Positions 1 through 7,352 of a stretch of 26,505 nt of DNA are shown in pieces. How positions within the stretch are numbered: position 1 is the stretch's first letter; each line of letters opens with the position of its first letter. The DNA comes from JAJKIP01 sp040509055 (GTDB taxonomy: Bacteria > Bacteroidota > Bacteroidia > Chitinophagales > Chitinophagaceae): positions 1 through 26,505 of the forward strand of contig JBEVLT010000390.1 of assembly GCA_040509055.1 (NCBI GenBank). Reading direction: 5' to 3'. A model generated the notes under the pieces. It ran no database searches, was not told where the DNA came from, and worked only from the letters and a program-made list of their open reading frames with translations. Position numbers and translations under genes: made by a program.

Positions 1-130
1 AAAGGGACATAAAAACAATTCCTACCGGGGTCAGGCTGGCTATAGTATAAAATTCATCATACCGCGGGTGTCCTTTGTCCTTGCGTATGTTTTCCGGCAG
101 GAAATATTCAAAAAATTTATGTAACAGCAT
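1..130 (-). CDS. N-terminal fragment of a probable membrane sensor protein (5' partial gene, cut by left edge)
   Basis: An ATG at 130-128 on the minus strand, preceded by an in-frame TAG, opens a frame of 43 codons that runs off the left edge without a stop. The peptide starts MLLHKFFEYFLPENIRKDKG and ends in a hydrophobic stretch (about residues 27-43) that looks like the first transmembrane helix. A short amphipathic start, a basic HPRY-type segment and then a helix recall the N-termini of Bacteroidota membrane-bound hybrid sensor histidine kinases. That family call is inference from the N-terminus only, because no catalytic domain lies in the window. Another polytopic membrane protein is equally possible. 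Confidence 0.5.
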   Translation of the reverse strand, partial: MLLHKFFEYFLPENIRKDKGHPRYDEFYTIASLTPVGIVFMSL

Positions 131-326
131 ACACTATGCGGATGATTTAAAATTGGTGATAACGGCATGGATCCAAACCAGGACTGAAAGCCAAAGATAG
201 TCAGATGAACAATTTCCTGTTATGGCAATGAGCAGCATGGCTGCAGCTGGGACGCCGGCGCCGGCAATGCCAGGACAGCAGATATGAATAAGCTGCTGAA
301 TGATCTTCTAAAATAAGTGCTGGTAA

Positions 327-506
327 TTGCTGAAGTATAAGCCCATCATACAGGTAAAAATCTTTGGCGATCATAAGCCCAAGGTAGAACGGTTCCTGCA
401 GGAAATGGGATACGAAATTTATGACATCGAGGATGGAATTAAAGCCTGTACAGCCGATAAAGAACAGCGAAGCCGGAGACCTGTTTTTTATTCATTCCGC
501 AAATAA
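327..506 (+). CDS. Short unassigned open frame, possible gene remnant
   Basis: A frame opens right after an in-frame TAA (324-326), has only TTG at 327 as a possible start, and ends with TAA at 504-506, giving 59 residues. The peptide is rich in Lys, Glu and Asp and has a plausible strand/helix pattern (segments VKIFGDHKPKVERFLQEMGY and EIYDIEDGIKAC), so it reads more like protein than random sequence. I do not recognise a family. There is no ATG start and no visible partner gene. It is either a small hypothetical gene with a weak start, the 3' remnant of a lost gene, or chance. Confidence 0.2.
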   Translation: MLKYKPIIQVKIFGDHKPKVERFLQEMGYEIYDIEDGIKACTADKEQRSRRPVFYSFRK

Positions 507-597
507 TGGAGTGCCTGACCATATGCGCAAGATAAACCGGTCGGGTCAACTGGCTCCCAGGCGTTCATGCCCTTCGCTGTTTATACCTTTATCCAAA

Positions 598-616
598 ATC
601 CCCCGGATTGGGGGAT
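598..616 (+). other. Small hairpin upstream of the lipoprotein gene
   Basis: A perfect 7-base-pair inverted repeat (ATCCCCC at 598-604, GGGGGAT at 610-616) encloses a 5-base loop. No T-tract follows, so it is not a typical intrinsic terminator. It lies one base before the candidate -33 element of the next gene, where a protein or DNA structure could affect initiation. Function is unknown. Confidence 0.3.
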
Positions 617-617
617 G

Positions 618-645
618 TTGCAGGACTACCGATGGTTTAGTTTTG
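618..645 (+). promoter_or_regulatory. Candidate Bacteroidota promoter for the lipoprotein gene
   Basis: TAGTTTTG at 638-645 is an exact match to the Bacteroidota -7 consensus TAnnTTTG. A TTG at 618-620 lies 17 bases upstream, inside the accepted spacing for the -33 element. Transcription would begin only a few bases before the ATG at 659, implying a nearly leaderless mRNA. Confidence 0.4.
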
Positions 646-658
646 CCAAAAACACACA

Positions 659-1414
659 ATGCAACGCGCTGCCGGTTTATTATTCCTGTTACTTTCTGCC
701 ATTTTTGTTGCTTGTGAAAAACGACAGACCGAACCCAACCCCACCCCACTGAAACCAGGCGCCATCAAAGGCATCCTGTCACCGGCTGATGCTGCTGTTA
801 GATTGGTTTGCACACCTGCCAGTGGAGGCGCGGCCGTTGAACTGGAAAATCCTGGCGGAAGCTTCAAGATCGATAACGTGCCTGCCGGACAATATACAGT
901 TAGCGTGATCCCGAAATTGGGCTATACCGCACCGGCTGGTGTTGGTGTCACCATAACCGGGGGTGATACTGCGAACGCCGGGACCCTGATCCTTGTCCCA
1001 AACAGCCCGACAGCCGGCTTTCTGAAATTCAACCTCGATGGAAATGCATATAACCTGGCTGTTCCGGATGTAACATGCTCTTATACGGGAACTGCATTGA
1101 CCATTACCGCCACTACCCCTCCCACGCCACCATACTGGACCTTTGCATTCGGCCTGGCCAACGTAACAGGAACCGGCACCCACACGCTGGGCCTGACAAG
1201 CCGGGACTCTATCCAGGGAAATCAATATTTGCCCGTCTATACATACGCTCTTGTCTACAGTACCAAAACACTGGATGGCAGCGGTTCTATCATCCTGGCA
1301 GAGCTGGATCCGGTCACACGTGTTGTTTCCGGCACGTTTTCGGCCACAATGCCCCAAAAAGGATTAGGTCCGACCAAACACATGACCAATGGTTCTTTCC
1401 GCCTTAATTATTGA
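659..1414 (+). CDS. Predicted lipoprotein, carboxypeptidase-regulatory-like domain plus DUF6252-like C-terminus
   Basis: This 251-residue protein begins with a lipoprotein signal peptide: a hydrophobic run at residues 5-18 and then the lipobox end VAC with Cys19. The mature part should be anchored in the outer membrane or periplasm. Residues about 34-112 form a beta-rich domain of the carboxypeptidase-regulatory (prealbumin-like) type, with the typical GSFKIDNVPAGQYTVSV strand pattern. Residues about 118-251 resemble the Bacteroidota DUF6252 fold: a FNLDGNAYN start, central beta strands, and a VSGTFSA...NGSFRL end. The function of such proteins is unknown. No downstream Met would keep the signal peptide, which supports the start at 659. 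It stands alone, with about 200 bases before the next gene and no clear terminator. Confidence 0.75.
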   Translation: MQRAAGLLFLLLSAIFVACEKRQTEPNPTPLKPGAIKGILSPADAAVRLVCTPASGGAAVELENPGGSFKIDNVPAGQYTVSVIPKLGYTAPAGVGVTITGGDTANAGTLILVPNSPTAGFLKFNLDGNAYNLAVPDVTCSYTGTALTITATTPPTPPYWTFAFGLANVTGTGTHTLGLTSRDSIQGNQYLPVYTYALVYSTKTLDGSGSIILAELDPVTRVVSGTFSATMPQKGLGPTKHMTNGSFRLNY

Positions 1415-1469
1415 GCCTGCCGGCATGAGCAGCAGCCCTGGAAACCCAGGCCTAATGTCAAAAAAAGAA

Positions 1470-1517
1470 GCCGGGGCAGGGTGGCGCAGTGTTGGATAAC
1501 ACGAGCCGGGCAGGGTG
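1470..1517 (+). repeat. Imperfect direct repeat flanking a small hairpin
   Basis: GCCGGGGCAGGGTG (1470-1483) recurs as GCCGGGCAGGGTG (1505-1517), differing by one G. Between the copies is a 5-base-pair inverted repeat, GTGTT (1489-1493) and AACAC (1498-1502), around a 4-base loop. It sits in the gap before the Spy-like gene. The arrangement could be a regulatory site or a chance repeat. Confidence 0.3.
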
Positions 1518-1620
1518 ATGTATCTCTTAAATTATTTCCGCTATCCGGTTAAACGAAACAGCATTCCCTGGGTCTATTACCCGTTCGCTTTAACTATATC
1601 ATCCAATAAAAACAGCAACG

Positions 1621-2013
1621 ATGTCACTAAAGCCTTTCATAAAAAGCGCATTTATCGCGCTGGCCGTATTATTTTTCTTTGCCGGTACTGCCTCCGCGCA
1701 GGATTCGCTCAAAACCACCGAAGGCAGGGCCAGGGCCATCAGCCAGAAAATGAAGACCGAACTCAGTCTTTCCGACGACCAGTACAATAAGGTATACGAG
1801 ATCAACCTGAAATATGCCCAGCAGAATGAAACGATCCGAAAAAGTTCGGACGACCGGATGGCGAAAATGCAGGCGATCAAAGCAGGCAACGAGGCCAAAA
1901 ACAACGAATTGAAAGCAGTGCTGACCAAAGAGCAGTTCGAAGAATACAAAAAGATGCAAAAAGAACTGCGGGAAGAGGCCAAAGAAAAAATGAAAGAACG
2001 GAGAAACCAGTAA
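1621..2013 (+). CDS. Small periplasmic helical protein, Spy/CpxP-like
   Basis: The 130-residue product has a Sec signal peptide (hydrophobic residues 9-22, cleavage probably after the TASA at 23-26). The mature chain is almost entirely helical and highly charged. It carries two segments resembling the LTxxQ motif of Spy/CpxP proteins, LSLSDDQ at 48-54 and LTKEQ at 101-105, and ends in a Lys/Glu-rich helix (about 106-130). In that family such proteins act as periplasmic chaperones or envelope-stress sensors. Here the role is inferred from motif and size only, since Bacteroidota have many similar small proteins of unknown function. The start follows an A-rich leader without a Shine-Dalgarno site, as is usual for this phylum. 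A strong terminator follows, so it is probably monocistronic. Confidence 0.65.
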   Translation: MSLKPFIKSAFIALAVLFFFAGTASAQDSLKTTEGRARAISQKMKTELSLSDDQYNKVYEINLKYAQQNETIRKSSDDRMAKMQAIKAGNEAKNNELKAVLTKEQFEEYKKMQKELREEAKEKMKERRNQ

Positions 2014-2070
2014 CAGGGGTACCCCGTCCGGTAAAAGCCATACTGAAGGCCTCAGAAGCCTCAACTTATC

Positions 2071-2099
2071 AGCCCGTCTCCCGACGGGCTTTCCCTTTT
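2071..2099 (+). terminator. Intrinsic terminator after the Spy-like gene
   Basis: A perfect 8-base-pair stem (AGCCCGTC at 2071-2078, GACGGGCT at 2083-2090) with a 4-base loop is followed by a T-rich run with three interrupting C (2091-2099). It ends the small upstream gene and insulates the sigma-factor operon. Confidence 0.8.
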
Positions 2100-2163
2100 G
2101 GCATCACGCCGTTCCTCACCAATCACCATCCATGGCAAAACGGACGCAGCCAATCGGTAACAG

Positions 2164-2190
2164 TTTGGTAATATTCCCTCATTTACTTTG
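2164..2190 (+). promoter_or_regulatory. Weak candidate promoter for the ECF sigma gene
   Basis: TTTG at 2164-2167 and TTACTTTG at 2183-2190 resemble the -33 and -7 elements of Bacteroidota promoters. The -7 box deviates from TAnnTTTG at its second base and the spacer (15 bases) is short. The position, about 30 bases before the start codon, is right. It could instead be recognised by the ECF factor itself. Confidence 0.25.
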
Positions 2191-2222
2191 CAGCGTTAAC
2201 CTTTGGCGCAAGCAAGCACGTG

Positions 2223-2777
2223 ATGGACACCCGGAATGATATGATACTATGGCAGGCGGTGAAGCAGGGAGACCGGATTGCCTTCGACCGCTTGTATCAC
2301 CTGTACGTCTCTCCCCTTTTTGCGGCTGTGTACAAGCATCTCCGCCGGCGCGAAGATGCGGAAGATATCATCCAGGAAGCTTTCCTGGACTGCTGGGAAA
2401 AAAGGGCGGAGATCACCATCGAATCCTCCGTTTTCAATTATCTCTACTCCATGGCGCGGTACAAAACATTGCGCTTCCTGAAACTGAATAGTCACCAGGC
2501 CGGGCAGCTGCAGGGGCTGACCGAACTGTTGCAGCAGCATGCCAGCTTCGCAGAATACACGGTTTCCGAACAACGGCTCCGGCAGCTGGAAGCCGCGCTC
2601 GATCATGAAATGGAGGCACTGCCCCACCAGATGAAAAAAGTCCTCTCCCTGCGGGTCAATGACGGCATGAGCGCCGCCGATATCGCGGGCAACCTGCTGA
2701 TCTCTCCCCATACCGTAAAGAACCACCTGGCCAAAGTGCGCAAGCGGCTGCGCCAGGTAATGTTACCAAATGATTAA
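2223..2777 (+). CDS. ECF-type RNA polymerase sigma factor, Bacteroidota SusCD-associated type
   Basis: This 184-residue sigma-70 family protein should direct RNA polymerase to the downstream uptake genes. Region 2 spans about residues 16-85 and includes the helix DAEDIIQEAFLDCWE (45-59). Region 4 spans about 124-178, with the helix-turn-helix SAADIAGNLLISPHTVKNHL (150-169) followed by a basic recognition segment. Regions 1 and 3 are absent, as in all ECF factors, and the length is typical. Translation most likely starts at the ATG at 2223; a GTG immediately before it (2220) is an alternative. The FecR gene follows after 92 bases. In this family the factor is held by its FecR partner and released when the outer-membrane receptor binds ligand. 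Confidence 0.93.
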   Translation: MDTRNDMILWQAVKQGDRIAFDRLYHLYVSPLFAAVYKHLRRREDAEDIIQEAFLDCWEKRAEITIESSVFNYLYSMARYKTLRFLKLNSHQAGQLQGLTELLQQHASFAEYTVSEQRLRQLEAALDHEMEALPHQMKKVLSLRVNDGMSAADIAGNLLISPHTVKNHLAKVRKRLRQVMLPND

Positions 2778-2869
2778 CTCCGCCTGATGGAGTAGTCCTT
2801 CTTTCTTTTTCCTGCACTATCCTGTACCGGCTTGCGGCAAACGGCAAGACCAATATCCCGGAGAAAAAC

Positions 2870-3853
2870 ATGATGTCGACAGAAAAGGGCCTGAGTGAAT
2901 TACTGGAACGCTACCTGGCAGGGCACTGTACCGCAGCAGAAAAAGCAGCTGTGGAGGAGTGGTTTGAGCAGGCCGGTGATCCCCGTAAAACCAGCCTCTA
3001 CCCCGATGAAGCCGCGAAAGAACGCATGCTGGACCATATTCACCGCAGGCAAAACGAGGCTGCAGCCGGTAAACACCGAACAAAGCTTATCCCGCTTCGC
3101 CGGGTGCTGAAAATAGCCGCCGTATGCGCCGGGTTATTGCTCGCTACCGGCTGGCTCATCGGCATCAGTCACCGGCGCGACCAGAAAACAGGAACGATTG
3201 CCACGGTCAGCTATAAAGAAGTAAGAACAGCTACCGGTGAAACAAAAAAGGTCAGCCTGCCGGACGGATCGGAGATCACGCTCAATGCCAATTCCGCTAT
3301 CCGTTACCCTGCTTCCTTTGCGCATAACCGGCAGATACACCTTACAGGAGAAGCGTTTTTCTCCATTGCCAAAGATCCGGCGCATCCATTGACCGTGTAT
3401 GCGGATAAAGGCATCGCCGATACGGTGCTGGGTACCTCTTTTAACATCAGCACCTACGCTGCGGCGGCAGAGATCAATATTTCGATCGTCACCGGCAGGG
3501 TCCGTATCAGCAAGGCCGGCAAGGCACTGGATACGCTGACGCGGGGGCAGGCGGTTTCGTTTAACGGAGCGGATGAGATGACCAAATCGACCGGCCTGAA
3601 TACAGACGCCTTTATATCCTGGATGAAGGGTGAATGGACCTATGATAATTTCCGGCTTCCCGACCTGGCCATGCTGCTGCGCAACCAGTACGGGATCAGC
3701 CTGACCGCATCGCCGGTCAACAAAAAGCTGCAGACTCATGTCAGTGTGAATTTCACCCGGCACCAGACAGCAGCCGAGATCATCGAAGTATTTGCCAGCC
3801 TGACCGGCTGCCGTTTCCGGTTTGCCAATGAAAAAGAAGTGCTGATCTATTAA
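2870..3853 (+). CDS. FecR-family anti-sigma factor
   Basis: This 327-residue inner-membrane regulator is the partner of the ECF factor just upstream. The N-terminal cytoplasmic part (about 1-75) should bind the sigma factor. A single transmembrane helix lies at about 80-99, and the periplasmic FecR domain covers about 117-213, with the conserved VSLPDGSEITLNANS (128-142) and GEAFFSI (160-166) segments. A C-terminal DUF4974-type domain, related in fold to STN domains, spans about 258-325 and probably contacts the receptor's signalling domain. Two ATG codons stand in tandem at 2870 and 2873, and either may be used. The receptor gene starts 90 bases after the stop, without an obvious terminator between. 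The order sigma, FecR, SusC, SusD is the standard layout for cell-surface signalling in this phylum. Confidence 0.93.
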   Translation: MMSTEKGLSELLERYLAGHCTAAEKAAVEEWFEQAGDPRKTSLYPDEAAKERMLDHIHRRQNEAAAGKHRTKLIPLRRVLKIAAVCAGLLLATGWLIGISHRRDQKTGTIATVSYKEVRTATGETKKVSLPDGSEITLNANSAIRYPASFAHNRQIHLTGEAFFSIAKDPAHPLTVYADKGIADTVLGTSFNISTYAAAAEINISIVTGRVRISKAGKALDTLTRGQAVSFNGADEMTKSTGLNTDAFISWMKGEWTYDNFRLPDLAMLLRNQYGISLTASPVNKKLQTHVSVNFTRHQTAAEIIEVFASLTGCRFRFANEKEVLIY

Positions 3854-3943
3854 GCAACGCTTATAAAAGCAACCATCCTGGCGCCTTCCGGAGCACCAGG
3901 ACCTGCTGACTCTGATTTGATCGTATAATCTAAAACACAACGT

Positions 3944-6900
3944 ATGTTTCTGACATGGTTCAAAAAGCCTGAACGGGTGCTCTATGCCCTTTCTTTTCTT
4001 GTCCTGACCGGGCTGTTATCGCCCGCCACAGCACAGGCCCAGCAGGCGACATTTTCTGTAAAATTTGAAAAGCAAACCCTTGAGCAGGCCCTGGTCAGGC
4101 TCAGGACCGTTACGGGCGCCAGCATCGCCTTTAACAAAGATGAAGTGGCCGGCAGCACGATCGCGGAAGCTTCGTATGAAAACAAAACCGTCGCGCAATT
4201 ATTACGTTCATTGCTGGCCGGCCTTCCCTTCACTGCAGAAAAAAAAGGAACTGCCTGGCTGGTTAAAAAAACACCCCCATTAGCTGCTACACCAGCTACC
4301 GGCACGGTGACCGGCCGTGTCACCGATGCCCGGAGCAACCAACCGGTACCCTATGCCAATATCACATTGGGCGGCAAAACCATTCCGGCTGGTGAGGACG
4401 GCGGCTTCAGCGCTACGCTGCCCGCCGGCTCCTATGAAGCAGATATCTCTTCTTCCGGCTATAAACCGGGCCGTGTCAGCAATGTCGTCATCGAAGGTGG
4501 TAAAACCAGCGAACTGGCGGTACAGCTCACACCGGGTGAAGGTGAATTGAACGCGGTAGTGGTGGTAGGGTATGGCAACCAGAAACGGAGCGACCTGACC
4601 GGCGCCATCGGCTCGATCCGCAGCCCGGAAATACAGCTGGCAAAAGCGCCTACCTCCTTCCTGGAAAAGATACAGGGACGTATGGCCGGTGTACAGATCG
4701 TTTCCTCCTCCGGTGAGCCGGGCACTTCGGTCAACGTGACCATCCGCGGCGCCAACTCGGTCAACGCTGCTTCCGCCCCGCTCTATGTGATCGATGGCGT
4801 GCAGATGGAAGCCAGCAACACCGAAATAGCCAGCGCCAGCGCTTATTTCAACCCGCTGGCCAGCATCAATGCGGCCGATATCGAGTCCATCGATGTGCTC
4901 AAAGACGCTTCGGCCACCGCCATCTACGGCTCCCGCGGCGCCAATGGCGTCATCATCATTACCACCAAATCGGGGCGGGATGGTTCCAACCTGGAGTTCA
5001 ATGCATCCGTAGGCTTTGCCAGCCCCAGCAAAAAGATCAGCCTGCTGAACGGGCAGGAATATGCCGACTACCGTTTTTTCCGCGATCCCAACAGCACGGT
5101 ATGGGGCGAAACTGTGAATGGTGTACGGCAGGTAAAAGACTTCTCCGGCGCCGACTGGCACGACTGGCAGGACGAGGTGCTGCGCACGGCCCGCACGCAG
5201 GACTACACGGTGCAGTACAGCGGCGGCAATGCCAAAACAAAATTCTCTTCCTCGCTGGGATACCTGAACCAGCAGGGCATCCTGGACCGCAACCGGTTTG
5301 AACGCTACAGCCTGAACCTGAAGATCGATCATACAGCCAGCAAAAAGTTCCGGATCGGCACTTCGCTGAACGGCTCTTATAACCTCGGCACCGGCGTGGC
5401 CTCCAGCAACGGGCAAACACAAAACCTGTTTGGCGTGATCCAGAACCTGATCATGTTCAAACCCATTTACCTGCCCGGTCAGTCGTATGATGAGATTGAC
5501 CCGGAAACCCTGAGCGTCAGCAACCCGCGGGTGTTTATCAACGACTCCTATAAGAAAACGCCGTTCACCAAGATCATCCTGAATGCATACGGCGAATACA
5601 ATATCCTGCGCGACCTGGAGCTGCGCGCTTCCCTGAGCGGTGTGATCACCAACTCGGAGAACGGCGAGTTCTACCCTTCTACCACTTCCTGGGGCGAGCC
5701 CCGCAGCGGTCTTGCCCAGCTGAATACGGCCAGCACGCTGAACTGGCTGCAGACCAATACGCTTACCTACCGCAAGCGCTTCAGGGGCGGGCACAGCCTC
5801 AATACCATGCTGGGTGTGGAAGCCAACTCGGCGGTGGCCAAAAGCTTCGACATGCAGGCAGAAGGTTTCGACCTGCAATCCATCAACCCGCTGGATGATA
5901 TCAGCCAGGGAAAAGTGCTTTCGCGCAAGCCGACTACGTTCAAACAAAAGTCCAACCGCTTTTCACAGTTCGGGCGGATCAATTACAATTTTGCCAATAA
6001 ATACTATGCTACCGCCACGCTGCGCCGCGATGGCTCTTCCAAATTCGGCGCAGGAAAAAAATACGCCTGGTTCCCTTCTGCAGCCCTGGCCTGGACGGTG
6101 TCCGGCGAGCGGTTCATGCAGCGCCAGCACCTGTTTGACAATGTAAAGCTCAGGGCGAGCTTTGGTGTAACGGGCAATGACAGGATACCACCCTACCAGT
6201 CGCTGGCCAATGGCACGGTTGTCTTTTATCCTTCGGCCGGCGCTACCAACGATCCGGGCATCGCATTCGTCTCCATTGCCAATCCCGACCTGAAATGGGA
6301 AACCACCACGCAGTACGATGCGGGGCTGGATGTGGAGCTGCTCAACGAGCGGCTGGCCTTTACCCTGGATGTGTACAGGAAAGAGACACGCGACATGCTG
6401 CTCAATGCCGATATACCGGCGCAGACCGGCTTTGGCAAGCAGTGGCAGAACATCGGCCGTGTAGACAATAAGGGGATCGAATTCACCCTGAACAGCACCA
6501 ATATCCGGAACAAGGATTTTTCCTGGACCAGCAGCTTCAATATCACCTTCAACCGGAATAAAGTGGTATCGCTGGGCGGCACCAGCTCCATACCGGTCGC
6601 CATCAGCGGCCATATCGAAACGGTGGGCCGGGTGATCGAAGGACAGCCCCTTGGCACCGGCTATGGCTTTATTTTCGATGGCATTTACCAGGAAGATGAC
6701 TTTGTAGACCCTGCCTCCGGCACCTATGTGCTCAAACCGGGTGTGGTAAAAAGGGCGGGACTGACCGTGCAGCCGGGCTATTTTAAATTCAAAGACCTCA
6801 CCGGCGACAACGAGATCGACAGCCGCGATGCTACGGTGATCAGCAACAGCAATCCCAAACACTTCGGCGGGCTGAATAACACGTTCTCCTACAAAGGCAT

Positions 6901-7339
6901 TGACCTGAGCATCTTTTTCCAGTGGAGCTATGGCAATGATATCATGAACGTGGGCCGCTACCGGTATGAAGGCTACCAGGCCAATAATCTCTCCACGGAT
7001 TTCTGGTACAACCGGTGGACGCCTGACAATCCCTCCAATGAATACCCGGCCCTGTTTGCCGAAGGACGCTATGATGCTTCCACCTATTACGTGGAAGATG
7101 GTTCTTATCTCCGCCTGAAAAACGTGACGATCGGCTACAGCCTTCCTGCCGGCCTGATCAAACGCATGCACATCAAAGGCTTCCACGTATTCATCACCGG
7201 GGAGAACCTGGTTACCTGGACCAACTATTCCGGCTTCGATCCTGAAGTGGCATCGCGGTATGCCCTTATGCCGGGCCTTGACATGATCTCTTACCCGCGC
7301 GCCCGGTCATTTACGGCGGGCGTAAACGTTCAATTCTAA
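3944..7339 (+). CDS. SusC/RagA-type TonB-dependent outer-membrane receptor with N-terminal STN signalling domain
   Basis: This 1131-residue outer-membrane transporter imports a substrate delivered by its SusD partner, using energy from TonB/ExbBD. Domains in order: signal peptide (1-33, ending TAQAQ); STN domain (about 38-108), the FecA-like module that signals to FecR; carboxypeptidase-regulatory-like domain (about 120-198); the SusC signature VVVVGYGNQKRSDLTGAI (205-222); plug domain to about 345, with IQGRMAGVQIVSS, VTIRGANSVN and LYVIDGVQ; then the beta-barrel. The C-terminus ends in an aromatic residue (ITAGVNVQF-like), typical of outer-membrane barrels. The STN domain, missing in many SusC proteins, links this receptor directly to the upstream sigma/FecR pair. 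The substrate cannot be read from the sequence; glycans are commonest, but peptides and other polymers are known. SusD follows after 13 bases. Confidence 0.95.
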   Translation: MFLTWFKKPERVLYALSFLVLTGLLSPATAQAQQATFSVKFEKQTLEQALVRLRTVTGASIAFNKDEVAGSTIAEASYENKTVAQLLRSLLAGLPFTAEKKGTAWLVKKTPPLAATPATGTVTGRVTDARSNQPVPYANITLGGKTIPAGEDGGFSATLPAGSYEADISSSGYKPGRVSNVVIEGGKTSELAVQLTPGEGELNAVVVVGYGNQKRSDLTGAIGSIRSPEIQLAKAPTSFLEKIQGRMAGVQIVSSSGEPGTSVNVTIRGANSVNAASAPLYVIDGVQMEASNTEIASASAYFNPLASINAADIESIDVLKDASATAIYGSRGANGVIIITTKSGRDGSNLEFNASVGFASPSKKISLLNGQEYADYRFFRDPNSTVWGETVNGVRQVKDFSGADWHDWQDEVLRTARTQDYTVQYSGGNAKTKFSSSLGYLNQQGILDRNRFERYSLNLKIDHTASKKFRIGTSLNGSYNLGTGVASSNGQTQNLFGVIQNLIMFKPIYLPGQSYDEIDPETLSVSNPRVFINDSYKKTPFTKIILNAYGEYNILRDLELRASLSGVITNSENGEFYPSTTSWGEPRSGLAQLNTASTLNWLQTNTLTYRKRFRGGHSLNTMLGVEANSAVAKSFDMQAEGFDLQSINPLDDISQGKVLSRKPTTFKQKSNRFSQFGRINYNFANKYYATATLRRDGSSKFGAGKKYAWFPSAALAWTVSGERFMQRQHLFDNVKLRASFGVTGNDRIPPYQSLANGTVVFYPSAGATNDPGIAFVSIANPDLKWETTTQYDAGLDVELLNERLAFTLDVYRKETRDMLLNADIPAQTGFGKQWQNIGRVDNKGIEFTLNSTNIRNKDFSWTSSFNITFNRNKVVSLGGTSSIPVAISGHIETVGRVIEGQPLGTGYGFIFDGIYQEDDFVDPASGTYVLKPGVVKRAGLTVQPGYFKFKDLTGDNEIDSRDATVISNSNPKHFGGLNNTFSYKGIDLSIFFQWSYGNDIMNVGRYRYEGYQANNLSTDFWYNRWTPDNPSNEYPALFAEGRYDASTYYVEDGSYLRLKNVTIGYSLPAGLIKRMHIKGFHVFITGENLVTWTNYSGFDPEVASRYALMPGLDMISYPRARSFTAGVNVQF

Positions 7340-7352
7340 AAATTAATCAGCT

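Larger units (their letters stand above)
131..658. other. Long intergenic region with no convincing gene
   Basis: About 530 bases lie between the leftward membrane-protein start and the lipoprotein gene. The stretch looks more A/T-rich than the rest of the window and its short open frames do not form a coherent protein. It contains a perfect 12-base palindrome of G and C only (254-265), a short TTG-initiated frame (327-506) and a hairpin (598-616). It may be decayed coding sequence or an ordinary divergent promoter region. Confidence 0.5.

Noticed and set aside
1437..1450. Hairpin CCTGG/CCAGG after the lipoprotein gene as a terminator
   Set aside because: Only 5 base pairs, with an A-run but no T-tract on the coding strand; too weak to call.
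3878..3902. Imperfect inverted repeat between the FecR and SusC genes
   Set aside because: Only four consecutive pairs before a mismatch and no T-tract; likely chance, and it would conflict with operon transcription.
4280..5947. Long open frame (555 codons) on the minus strand inside the SusC gene
   Set aside because: It is antisense to a clear receptor gene with continuous family motifs; the encoded peptide has no recognisable domain. The same applies to the minus-strand frame at 5963-7186.
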